Shown one piece after another: positions 1 through 8,196 of a stretch of DNA of 64,000 nt. The position numbers and the translations under genes were made by a program. Source of the stretch: REBR01 sp033721915 (GTDB lineage: Bacteria; Pseudomonadota; Gammaproteobacteria; Pseudomonadales; Oleiphilaceae). The stretch spans positions 30,561 to 94,560 of the forward strand of contig JAWWAC010000007.1 in NCBI GenBank assembly GCA_033721915.1, given 5' to 3'. The notes beneath the pieces were generated by a model. The model saw nothing but the letters and a program-made list of their open reading frames with translations, was not told where the DNA came from and made no database searches. Positions within the stretch are counted from its first letter, which is position 1. The number at the start of each line of letters is the position of its first letter.

Positions 1-306
1 CTCTCCCTGACCCGGGCATTGCCAGCTTTTCCTGATAACCCGCCCCAGTCAGCCTCCAGGCGGAGTCCTGCCTGATGCGCCCCGACTGTCACTTTTTTTC
101 ACAAGGGGGTGTCGGCAAAACAGCGGGCGCTCCTATATACTTCACTGCGGATTGTGACTTCTGGAACGTTCACTTTTCGCCTTTATCAAAAAAACATTAC
201 AAAACCCTGATGCAGTCTCAGTTCGTGCTCCGCTAGTCTGTCTGTCTGATCGTGGTGTTTTCTGCTCTGGTCTGTTCGTGAAAAACGGGTAAGGAGTCTA
301 CGGAAG
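1..306. other. Leading intergenic stretch, no gene seen
   Basis: I see no convincing coding frame here. The first 120 bases are GC-rich and the last 180 become AT-richer, with a run of seven A at about 188-194, which suits a promoter region for the following cyclase gene. A TATATA-like string lies near 134, but no well-spaced -35 partner was found, so no promoter is called. The only strong site is the AAGGAG ribosome binding site at 291-296 for the gene starting at 307. Confidence 0.5.
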
Positions 307-2124
307 GTGTGTCTTACAGTCGTCAAAGGGATGAGGTTCTTCACTGGCCTTTTGGTACTGCTGGCGTCCATGCCGCTAATGGGGCAGACGCTGACACTGC
401 CCAATCAGCCGAACTGGAGCCTGGACCAGAAAATGGAGTTCCTGGAGGATCCCACTGGCGAGCTGACACTGGAGCAGGTGCAGCGCCGTGACGACTGGCG
501 TGAGCAGACCGGATCCACCTTCAACAAGGGCTACAGCGACTCCGCCTGGTGGTTGCGACTGTCCCTGAGCAATCCGCTGGAGATGCCCCGCAGGCGCCTG
601 CTGTCCATTGCCTACCCGGTACTGGGGGACGTGCAGGTCTACCAGGTTCCCTCCCGGGGGGAGAGGGTGTTTTACCAGATGGGCCACAACTACCCCTACA
701 GCCAGCGTCCCATTGACCACCGTCATTTTGTGGTGCCGGTGGAGTGGGAGGCCGGGGAGACGGTGAGCCTGTACCTGAGGATTGAGTCGGATACCTCGGT
801 GCAGGCACCCATCACCCTCTGGGACCCGGACACCTTCTACAGCCACGACACCACCCGCAATATCCTCCATGGCATCTACTTTGGTGCGCTGCTGGTGATC
901 GGCGTCTACAACCTGCTGCTGTTTTTTGCCCTGGGCGACCGCAATTACCTGTATTACGTGGGCTTTGTGAGCTTCATGGGGTTGATCATGGCGGCACTGA
1001 CCGGCTTTGGATTCCGCCACCTCTGGCCGGCCGCCACCCAGTGGAACGATCAGGCCATCCTGTTCTTCCTCTCTGGCACACTGGCTTTTGCCGCCCTGTT
1101 CAGCCGCCGCTTCCTGCGTATCCGCCAGATTTCACGGACACTGGACATACTGGCCGTCACGCTGCTGGTGGTCAGTGTCCTGTGCGGGATACTGTCGTTT
1201 TACCTGCCCTACCGGCTGGTGATCGCACTCTTGATCCCGCTGGTGGTGGCAGGGTGCATGCTGGGTTTTGGCGGCGGCCTGTATGCCTGGTACCGGGGGC
1301 AGGTGACCGCCAAATACTACGTGCTGGCCTGGAGCTTCCTGCTGACTGGCGCGTCGATACTGGCACTGAGCAAGGGCGGTGTGCTGCCCTCCAACGCCTT
1401 TACCGACCATGCCGCCCAGCTGGGCTCCCTGTTCGAGGTGGTGCTGCTGTCCTTTGCCCTGGCCCAGCGCATCAATGTGGAGCGACGCCTGCGCTACGAG
1501 GCCCAGTCGGAAACACTGGCCACGGCACGGCGGCTGAACATGGAGCTGGAAGACCGGGTGCACGAGCGCACCCGTGAGCTGGAAAGCCTCAATCGCAAGC
1601 TCAATGAACTGTCGGTGACCGATGAGCTGACCGGACTGCGCAACCGCCGCCATATGGATCATGTACTGCGACTGGAGCTGGAGCGGGCCAAGCGCTCGGG
1701 CCGGCCACTGGCGGTGGCGCTGCTGGACATTGACCACTTCAAGCCGGTGAACGACAACCACGGCCACCCGGTGGGGGATGAGTGCCTCAAGCTGGTGTCG
1801 GAGATTATCCACGCCGGGCTGCGCTGGCCCTCGGACACCGCCACCCGTTACGGCGGCGAGGAGTTTGCCATTATCTTCCCGGATACCGACGCCCAGGGCG
1901 CCTTTGTGGTGGTGGAGCGCATCCGTGAGCGCATCCGCGAGACCCGCATCGAAGTGGACGAGCTGATGCTCTCCCTGACCGTCAGTGCCGGCATCTACTC
2001 ACCGCCCATCCACCCCAGCCTGACGCCCGAGGAGCTCCTGCGGGGTGCCGACGAAGGGCTCTACCAGGCCAAGGAAAACGGCCGTGACAAGACCTGCATC
2101 TTTGCCCCTGCGACCCTGACCTGA
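307..2124 (+). CDS. Membrane diguanylate cyclase with 7TMR-DISM sensor (GGEEF)
   Basis: This 605-residue protein should make cyclic-di-GMP from two GTP at the inner membrane. In order it shows a signal peptide (about 1-28), a periplasmic beta-rich DISMED2-type sensor (about 35-165), a seven-helix DISM membrane block (about 185-390), a short coiled coil (about 395-430) and a C-terminal GGDEF domain. The active site reads YGGEEF. The allosteric inhibitory position five residues before it reads WPSD instead of RxxD, so product inhibition may be lost. The start is GTG, ten bases after AAGGAG (291-296); an ATG at 331 is the alternative but has its purine run directly abutting. DISM sensors usually bind carbohydrate-like or other small ligands; the ligand here is unknown. 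Confidence 0.93.
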   Translation: MCLTVVKGMRFFTGLLVLLASMPLMGQTLTLPNQPNWSLDQKMEFLEDPTGELTLEQVQRRDDWREQTGSTFNKGYSDSAWWLRLSLSNPLEMPRRRLLSIAYPVLGDVQVYQVPSRGERVFYQMGHNYPYSQRPIDHRHFVVPVEWEAGETVSLYLRIESDTSVQAPITLWDPDTFYSHDTTRNILHGIYFGALLVIGVYNLLLFFALGDRNYLYYVGFVSFMGLIMAALTGFGFRHLWPAATQWNDQAILFFLSGTLAFAALFSRRFLRIRQISRTLDILAVTLLVVSVLCGILSFYLPYRLVIALLIPLVVAGCMLGFGGGLYAWYRGQVTAKYYVLAWSFLLTGASILALSKGGVLPSNAFTDHAAQLGSLFEVVLLSFALAQRINVERRLRYEAQSETLATARRLNMELEDRVHERTRELESLNRKLNELSVTDELTGLRNRRHMDHVLRLELERAKRSGRPLAVALLDIDHFKPVNDNHGHPVGDECLKLVSEIIHAGLRWPSDTATRYGGEEFAIIFPDTDAQGAFVVVERIRERIRETRIEVDELMLSLTVSAGIYSPPIHPSLTPEELLRGADEGLYQAKENGRDKTCIFAPATLT

Positions 2125-2164
2125 GACGGGCCCGGTGCCCTGACGGGCGTATGGCTCCGGGGCA

Positions 2165-3214
2165 TCAGGCCTCTTCCTGGTTGAAGTCCCGTATAAAGAT
2201 GCCCCAGACCACCATGAACAGGGCGGCGATCAGCGGCCCTATGACAAAGCCGTTGATGCCCAGAAGCCACAGCCCCCCCAGTGTGGACAAGAGCACCACA
2301 TAATCCGGCAGCTTGGTGTCACGGCCCACCAGTATGGGCCGCAGCAGATTGTCGATCAGTCCGATCACCACCACACCGAACAGCACCAGTATGGCCCCCT
2401 GTATCCAGTGCCCCACGGCGATCAGGTAAAGCGCCGCCGGCACCCAGATCAGGCTGGCCCCCACGGCGGGAATCAGCGACAGCACCGCCATCACCACCGC
2501 CCAGAGCACGGCCCCGGGCAGCCCCAGCACCCAGAAAATCAGCCCCCCCAGCATGCCCTGTATGGCGGCAATCAGGATGTTGCCCTTGACCGTGGCCCTG
2601 GTGACCTCGGCGAATTTGTTCAGCAGCAGCGTCTCACGCTCTTCCCCCAGTGGCAGTGCATCGCGGATCAGGCGCTTGAGTTTTTCACCGTCCCGCAGCA
2701 GGAAAAACGCCAGGTACAGCATCAGTGCCATGTGCAGGAAAAAGCGGAAGGTATTCTGGCCGATGTCCACCGCGTGCTGGGCGAAGTACTGCCCGCCTTT
2801 CATGACGGCATCAATGGCCTGCTGCTTGAGGTTGTCGGTGTCGATGCCCAGGCTGCTCATCAGGCTGCCCAGCAGTGGCACCGTCTCGCTGATCTCGGTC
2901 AGGAAGCGCTCCGGGTCCAGCTCCCCGGACTGTACGGCCCGGTAAAGCTGCAGCCCCTCATGGACGAACGAGGCCACCACCAGCAGTGTGGGGATAATCA
3001 CGATGGTGACACAAAGCGTCAGAGTGGCCAGTGCTGTGAGGTTCTTTCTCGGGCCCCAGAGCCGGCCGAACCAGGGTTGCACCGGATGAAACAGGATGGC
3101 GATGGCGCAGGCCCAGAAGATGGGCGCGAAAAACGGCTGCAGCAGCCACAGAAAAAGCACACTCACCAGCGCCAACAACAGCAGGAAGGCGCGTTGCTCC
3201 ATTTTTCCGGGCAT
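2165..3214 (-). CDS. AI-2E/PerM-family membrane transporter
   Basis: The 349-residue product is a polytopic inner-membrane protein of the AI-2 exporter/PerM family. It shows paired N-terminal hydrophobic segments (FLLLLALVSVLFLWLL then FFAPIFWACAIAILF), a long extra-membrane loop around 80-150, and a C-terminal cluster of hydrophobic helices with the family-typical stretch LIDNLLRPILVG. Members move small molecules or ions, some acting as sodium/proton antiporters, so the substrate cannot be read from the sequence. The open frame extends upstream to 3286, but that leader is not membrane-like. The ATG at 3214 has CTGGAG upstream and directly precedes the first helix, so I chose it. It converges with the cyclase gene. 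Confidence 0.88.
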   Translation of the reverse strand: MPGKMEQRAFLLLLALVSVLFLWLLQPFFAPIFWACAIAILFHPVQPWFGRLWGPRKNLTALATLTLCVTIVIIPTLLVVASFVHEGLQLYRAVQSGELDPERFLTEISETVPLLGSLMSSLGIDTDNLKQQAIDAVMKGGQYFAQHAVDIGQNTFRFFLHMALMLYLAFFLLRDGEKLKRLIRDALPLGEERETLLLNKFAEVTRATVKGNILIAAIQGMLGGLIFWVLGLPGAVLWAVVMAVLSLIPAVGASLIWVPAALYLIAVGHWIQGAILVLFGVVVIGLIDNLLRPILVGRDTKLPDYVVLLSTLGGLWLLGINGFVIGPLIAALFMVVWGIFIRDFNQEEA

Positions 3215-3357
3215 TGTCCGGGCTCCAGTACAGGGTGATCCATGAAGTGGCAGACAGGGCTGCCGGGAAGAGGGTGATGATCGCACAGGGAACCCTGTAG
3301 GGGGTAGTATGGGGCCTTTTTCAGGTGGGTGGAAACGAGGGAGCCATGGGGTGTTGA

Positions 3358-3966
3358 GTGTCTGAGCAAAAAATCTATCCGGTGCCGCAGTGCTTCCATG
3401 AGGTGGTCACGGAGGTACGCAAGAGTCGCTTTATAGCCCGTGTGCATCCGGTGAGGGATCGCGGCGAGGCGCTGGCAGCGGTGGAGGCGGCGCGCAGGGC
3501 GTTTCCGGATGCGGGGCACCACTGCTGGGCCTATGTGGTGGGGGAGCCGGGTGCGGCCACCAGCGCGGCCATGAACGACGATGGGGAGCCTTCCGGTACG
3601 GCGGGCAAGCCGATACTGAATGTGATGGAACACAAGGGGCTGGGGGATCTGGTGGTGGTGGTGATCCGCTATTTTGGTGGTACCAAGCTGGGGGCGGGCG
3701 GTCTTGTGCGGGCTTATGCCGGTGCCACTGAGGCGGTGCTCTCTTCAGTGCCGGTGGTGCAGGCGGTGCCCATGGCCCGGGCCCGGCTGGGGCTGGATTT
3801 CTCACTGGAACAACGCCTTCGCCACTTCCTCGACCAGCATCAGGGCCAACTGGATCAGGTCAGCTACAGTGAGCAGGTTGCCCTCACCATCACACTGCCC
3901 AGCCTGCACTGGCCCTTGCTGCAGTCGGAGTGCGAAGCACTGGGGGTCACTCTGGAGAAGCTGTGA
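3358..3966 (+). CDS. yigZ: YigZ/IMPACT family protein
   Basis: This 202-residue cytosolic protein matches the YigZ (UPF0029/IMPACT) family in length and in its signature segment around residues 70-120, with SGTAGKPIL, VVVIRYFGGTKLGAGGL and VRAYAGA. The N-terminal part is the ribosomal-S5-fold IMPACT domain; the C-terminal part is the ferredoxin-like domain found in bacterial members. Eukaryotic IMPACT modulates Gcn2; the bacterial role is poorly defined and a translation-linked role is only inferred. The start is GTG at 3358 with GAGGGAG upstream. It is a single gene, transcribed away from the AI-2E family gene. Confidence 0.92.
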   Translation: MSEQKIYPVPQCFHEVVTEVRKSRFIARVHPVRDRGEALAAVEAARRAFPDAGHHCWAYVVGEPGAATSAAMNDDGEPSGTAGKPILNVMEHKGLGDLVVVVIRYFGGTKLGAGGLVRAYAGATEAVLSSVPVVQAVPMARARLGLDFSLEQRLRHFLDQHQGQLDQVSYSEQVALTITLPSLHWPLLQSECEALGVTLEKL

Positions 3967-3997
3967 CGGTAAACCGGACAGGGATAGGGCCTGGCCG

Positions 3998-4675
3998 CTA
4001 GAAACGGACCGACAGGGCCAGCTGGTTTGGTGTGACCATGACGTGGGGGTGGAGGATCACGGAGGTCTGGCCCAGTTTGAGCTTCAGGCCCTTTGTGCGG
4101 CTGAGCTGGCGGGGCTGGGTGCGGATGTTCAGTTCCGAGGTGATCATGCCGGACAGTGCGGTGCTCCAGCCGTCTCGGGGGCGGTTGTCGCCGACGCCGA
4201 TAACCAGTCCTGCGGCGGTGTTGACCAGCACAGCGCCGATGCGCTGGTGCCATTGGTGGCGGTGCTGTTCGGTGCGGGCCACCTCGCGGGCCAGCGCCCG
4301 GGCCTGTTCCAGTGACAGTGGGCTGTCCGGGTTCTGTTCGCGCAGTTTCCGGAACTCACTGTAGGCGGGTCTGTGGGGCAGTGGGTTCATGAGGGTGTCC
4401 GCCAGTGCCAGTGTGGAGGTGACGGTGCGGACACGGGCGTCGTAGCGTTGGGTGGCGCGGCCGTAGGTGCTGGCCAGCACGGCGCCGGTGATGGCGGAGC
4501 CGCCGTAGAGGGTGGCCCAGGTGCGGGACCAGAGTCGGTCGTGGCGGGCGCCACTGGCGAAGCTCTGCTCCAGTGTTTCCCAGCCGGGCTGTGACAGGGC
4601 CTGTTGCGGCAGAACCAGCACAAGCAGTGCCAGCAGCAATGGTGCTGTGGGGCGTAAGTGTCCGGGAACCGGCAT
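3998..4675 (-). CDS. Unrecognised exported protein
   Basis: I do not recognise this 225-residue protein. It begins with a clear signal peptide (APLLLALLVLVLPQQALSQ, cleavage near residue 29). After it come a possible short hydrophobic segment with YGGSAITGAVLAS, a charged helical middle, and a hydrophobic stretch RIGAVLVNTAAGLVIGVG. The C-terminus alternates polar and apolar residues (LKLKLGQTSVILHPHVMV, LALSVRF) and ends in Phe, as many outer-membrane strands do. It could be a small outer-membrane or membrane-associated periplasmic protein. The ATG at 4675 is preceded by AGAGGG about seven bases away. It may share a transcript with the DUF2905 gene, which lies 48 bases upstream on the same strand. 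Confidence 0.7.
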   Translation of the reverse strand: MPVPGHLRPTAPLLLALLVLVLPQQALSQPGWETLEQSFASGARHDRLWSRTWATLYGGSAITGAVLASTYGRATQRYDARVRTVTSTLALADTLMNPLPHRPAYSEFRKLREQNPDSPLSLEQARALAREVARTEQHRHQWHQRIGAVLVNTAAGLVIGVGDNRPRDGWSTALSGMITSELNIRTQPRQLSRTKGLKLKLGQTSVILHPHVMVTPNQLALSVRF

Positions 4676-4723
4676 AACAGACCCTCTGTGGGTGATCAGT
4701 GAAAAGGCCGGCCCGGAGTGGGC

Positions 4724-4924
4724 TCAGCGGTTGAACTGGTTAAGCAGCAGGCTGATAAGCAGGCTAATCAGTATCATGCTGGTTACCGGAAAATAGAGCG
4801 TACTGTTTTCCCGGTGGATCACAATGTCTCCCGGTAAATGCCCCAGGGGCAGTTTGGTCAACCACGGCCAGAGCAGTCCTGCGGCCAGAAGCAGCAATCC
4901 GCTCAGTATGAGTATTCTGGACAT
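4724..4924 (-). CDS. DUF2905 small membrane protein
   Basis: This 66-residue protein has two transmembrane helices (residues about 4-24 and 44-62) separated by the conserved segment LGHLPGDIVIHRENSTLYFP, which is diagnostic of the DUF2905 family. No biochemical function is known for the family. It is encoded divergently from the mrp operon, 156 bases upstream of the mrpA start, and probably heads a two-gene unit with the exported protein that follows it on the minus strand. Confidence 0.9.
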   Translation of the reverse strand: MSRILILSGLLLLAAGLLWPWLTKLPLGHLPGDIVIHRENSTLYFPVTSMILISLLISLLLNQFNR

Positions 4925-5080
4925 TGGGGCTTTCCCTTGGGTATGCTCGCCACTGTTTACGCTTCAGCGGGCAGCAGGTCCCCGCCGGGTGCCGTCATGG
5001 CACCGCTTTCAGCGCCATTGTTTATCGTGTCAAAACGGCGCATTCAGCACAACGCAAACGCCAGGGAGTTGTCGGAACCT

Positions 5081-7390
5081 ATGCTGCTTGCAGTCCTTTC
5101 AGGTTTTTTGCTGGCCATCGCCGCTCCCTGGCTCTGTCCTCTTCTTAAGGACAGGGTGGGCTGGTTTATGGGGCTGCTGCCGGCGGTGCTGACCCTGTAT
5201 TTCGCCAGCCTGGTTCCCGTGGTGGCCGAGCAGGGCCCCCAGGTGATGGCCTATTCCTGGTTCCCGTCACTGGGCATCCACCTGAATTTCCTGGTGGATG
5301 GCCTGTCGCTGCTGTTCGCGCTGCTGATCAGTGGCATCGGCACCTTTATCCTGATCTATGCCGGCGGTTATCTGAAGGGCCACCGCTACCTGGCCCGGTT
5401 CTACGTGCTGATCCTGTCCTTTATGGCCGCCATGCTGGGTCTGGTGCTGTCCGAGAATCTGATTACCCTGTTTGTCTTCTGGGAACTGACCAGCATCACC
5501 TCCTACATGCTGATCGGCTTCAACCACGAGGACGTGAAGGCCAGGGCCAGTGCACTGCAGGGGCTTTTTGTCACCGTCGGCGGTGGTCTGGCCCTGATGG
5601 CGGGCTTTATCATGCTCGGGTCCGTTTACGGCAGCTACTCACTGAGCGAGATCCTCAGCAGCGACCTGGCGCTCCATGAGCACGGGCTCTTTGTCGGCAT
5701 TCTGCTGTGCCTGCTGGCTGGTGCCTTTACCAAGTCCGCGCAGGTGCCGTTCCATTTCTGGCTGCCCAATGCCATGGCCGCCCCCACGCCGGTCTCCGCC
5801 TATCTCCACTCCGCCACCATGGTCAAGGGCGGTGTCTATCTGCTGGCCCGTCTGAATCCGGCCTTTGACGAGAGCTCACTCTGGACGCTTCTGCTGAGTC
5901 TCTTCGGCGGCCTGACCATGTTCACCGGCGCCTACCTGGCCATCACCCATACCGGCATCAAGAAGCTGCTGGCCTACTCCACGGTCATGGCACTGGGCAC
6001 ACTGGTGATGCTGCTGGGCATCGGCACCGAGATGGCCATGGTGGCCTTTGTCTGTTTCCTGCTCGGGCACTCCCTGTACAAGGGGGCCCTGTTCATGATC
6101 GCGGGCATTCTGGACCATGAAACCGGCACCAAGGACATAGCCGCCATGGGCGGTCTGCGCCGGCTGCTGCCGGTGACCGCGGTGTTCGCCGCCATTGCAG
6201 CACTGTCACTGGCGGGCCTTCCGCCCCTTCTGGGGTTTGTGGCCAAGGAGCTGCTGTTCGAGGCGGTGCTCGAGGCGCCGGTGCTGCAATGGCTGCTGTT
6301 GCTGCTGTCACTGGGTGCGGCGGTTTGCGTCATGGTGGTGGCCGGGGTGGTGGCCATCAAGCCCTTTTACGGCCCGCTCCGTGAAACACCGAAGTCCCCC
6401 CATGAAGCCCCCCTGTCCATGCTGGCGGGGCCGGGGGTGCTGGCCAGTCTGTCACTGCTGTTCGGTGTGATGCTGTTCCTGCCACAGGAACTGCTGATCG
6501 CCCCCGCCGTCACCGCCATCCATGGGGACCCGGTGGCGTTCAAGCTCTCACTCTGGCACGGCATCAATCTGCCACTGGGGCTGTCACTGCTGAGCCTGGT
6601 GCTGGCGCTGGGGGTGTTCTTCAACTGGCACCGCCTGCAGCCGTCGCTGGCCATTCTGCGGGAGGGGGTGGGCCGCTTTGGCCCCGAGGCGGGGTATTTC
6701 CGCTTCATGAAAGACCTGACCCGGGTGGCCGCCTGGCAGACCCGTGTTCTGCAGAACGGTACCATGGGCAACTACATGATCACCCTGATCATGACCACGG
6801 TGCTGGTCACCGGCTACACGCTGCTCAGCCAGCATGGCAATACACTGACACTGGATTTTGACGGCGGTTTCTTCGAGCTGTTTGTGGCGCTGCTGCTGCT
6901 GCTCTCCGCCGGTTTTGCCTCCATGACCCGCTCACGGCTGGGCGCCGTGGCCAGCATGGGGGTATTGGGCTTCAGCGTGGCGCTGATGTTCGTGCTGTTC
7001 AGTGCGCCGGACCTGGGCATTACCCAGGTTCTGGTGGAAACCCTCACCGTGATTCTGCTGGTGCTGGTGCTGTTCCGTCTGCCCAGCTTTGCCAGCCTCT
7101 CCTCACCCCTGGAGCGGGGCAGGGACCTGGTGGTGGCCATTCTGATCGGCTCGCTGATCACGATGCTGATGCTGGCGGCCATCGAGATGCAGTATTTCGA
7201 GCCCATTTCCGACCAGCTGGTGAAGGACAGCGTTCCCGAGGCCCAGGGCCGCAACATCGTGAACGTGATCCTGGTGGACTTCCGGGCACTGGACACACTG
7301 GGTGAGATCTTTGTACTGGCACTGGCGGCCGTGGGTGTCTTTTCCATGCTCAAACTGCGGGCGGAGGATCCGGAATCCCATGGTCGGTAA
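5081..7390 (+). CDS. mrpA: Mrp antiporter subunit A
   Basis: MrpA is the largest subunit of the Mrp/Mnh multisubunit Na+(K+)/H+ antiporter and resembles NuoL of complex I. The 769-residue product has many transmembrane helices. Expected proton-path residues are present: the Glu in FWELTSITSYMLIG and the Lys in FTKSAQVPFHFWLP. The C-terminal third (from about residue 590) carries the MbhD/MbhE-like helices normal in MrpA. The frame is open upstream to 4838, but that leader is not membrane-like. The ATG at 5081 gives the expected hydrophobic N-terminus LLAVLSGFLLAIAAPWL, with AGGGAG at 5063-5068. The gene ends with an 11-base overlap into mrpB, which points to translational coupling. Confidence 0.96.
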   Translation: MLLAVLSGFLLAIAAPWLCPLLKDRVGWFMGLLPAVLTLYFASLVPVVAEQGPQVMAYSWFPSLGIHLNFLVDGLSLLFALLISGIGTFILIYAGGYLKGHRYLARFYVLILSFMAAMLGLVLSENLITLFVFWELTSITSYMLIGFNHEDVKARASALQGLFVTVGGGLALMAGFIMLGSVYGSYSLSEILSSDLALHEHGLFVGILLCLLAGAFTKSAQVPFHFWLPNAMAAPTPVSAYLHSATMVKGGVYLLARLNPAFDESSLWTLLLSLFGGLTMFTGAYLAITHTGIKKLLAYSTVMALGTLVMLLGIGTEMAMVAFVCFLLGHSLYKGALFMIAGILDHETGTKDIAAMGGLRRLLPVTAVFAAIAALSLAGLPPLLGFVAKELLFEAVLEAPVLQWLLLLLSLGAAVCVMVVAGVVAIKPFYGPLRETPKSPHEAPLSMLAGPGVLASLSLLFGVMLFLPQELLIAPAVTAIHGDPVAFKLSLWHGINLPLGLSLLSLVLALGVFFNWHRLQPSLAILREGVGRFGPEAGYFRFMKDLTRVAAWQTRVLQNGTMGNYMITLIMTTVLVTGYTLLSQHGNTLTLDFDGGFFELFVALLLLLSAGFASMTRSRLGAVASMGVLGFSVALMFVLFSAPDLGITQVLVETLTVILLVLVLFRLPSFASLSSPLERGRDLVVAILIGSLITMLMLAAIEMQYFEPISDQLVKDSVPEAQGRNIVNVILVDFRALDTLGEIFVLALAAVGVFSMLKLRAEDPESHGR

Positions 7391-7823
7391 CAGCACCAGC
7401 AACACACTGATACTGCGCACTGCCGCCACCTTTCTGGTGCCGCTGCAGATGCTGTTCTCTGTCTTTCTGCTGCTGAGAGGCCACGATGAACCCGGCGGCG
7501 GTTTTATTGCCGGCCTGGTGGCCACGGCGGCGGTGGTTCTGTACCTGTTTGCCTACGGCGTGGCCCGGACCCGCTTGCTGATGCGGGTGGACCCCAGGGA
7601 CCTGCTCAGCACCGGTCTGATCCTGGCGCTGATCTCCACCGTGCCCGGGGTGTTTCTCGACCAGCCTTTCATGACATCCCTGTGGTACGAGCTGGTGGTG
7701 CCCGGCGTGGGCAAACTCAAGCTTTCCACTCCCTTGCTGTTCGATATCGGGGTCTATTTCACGGTCATGGGGTCCATCCTGACCATGGTGGTGGCACTGA
7801 CCGAATCGGAGGGGGAGAAATGA
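7380..7823 (+). CDS. mrpB: Mrp antiporter subunit B
   Basis: This 147-residue membrane protein has four helices and the MnhB signature LLRGHDEPGGGFIAGL (about residues 27-42), where the antiporter keeps conserved His, Glu and Gly residues. Its start ATG at 7380 lies inside the end of mrpA and is preceded by GGAGG; the open frame upstream to 7302 is just overlap with mrpA. It works as a structural and ion-path subunit of the Mrp complex in the inner membrane. The spacing to mrpC is 25 bases. Confidence 0.95.
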   Translation: MVGNSTSNTLILRTAATFLVPLQMLFSVFLLLRGHDEPGGGFIAGLVATAAVVLYLFAYGVARTRLLMRVDPRDLLSTGLILALISTVPGVFLDQPFMTSLWYELVVPGVGKLKLSTPLLFDIGVYFTVMGSILTMVVALTESEGEK

Positions 7824-7848
7824 GCGTCACCGGTAACGGAGTCTGTTT

Positions 7849-8196
7849 ATGGAAACGGTAATGGCCTATGTGGTGGGCGCCATGTTTGCGGCCGCCACTT
7901 ACATGATGCTGCGCCGCTCACTGGTGAAACTGGTGATCGGGCTGATGATACTCAGCAACGCCGCCAACCTGCTGATCTTCACCGTCGCCGGCATGACCCG
8001 GGGGGCTCCGCCACTGATTGAGTATGGCGCACTGGCGCCGGAAGGGGCGGTGGCGGATCCGTTGCCCCAGGCGCTGGTACTGACCGCCATCGTGATCGCC
8101 TTCGGTGTACTGGCTTTTGCCGTGGTGCTGATCCACCGGGCCTACCAGGTGGTGCAGACCGATGACCTGGACCAGATGAAGGATACGGACACTTGA
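7849..8196 (+). CDS. mrpC: Mrp antiporter subunit C
   Basis: MrpC is the NuoK-like subunit: 115 residues, three helices, with the characteristic stretch GLMILSNAANLLIFTVAG around residues 31-49 and the PLPQALVLTAIVIAFGV segment near 79-96 that is strongly conserved in MnhC proteins. It starts with ATG after a GGAG-type ribosome binding site. Its stop codon overlaps the TTG start of mrpD (TTGA), so the two are translationally coupled. Confidence 0.95.
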   Translation: METVMAYVVGAMFAAATYMMLRRSLVKLVIGLMILSNAANLLIFTVAGMTRGAPPLIEYGALAPEGAVADPLPQALVLTAIVIAFGVLAFAVVLIHRAYQVVQTDDLDQMKDTDT

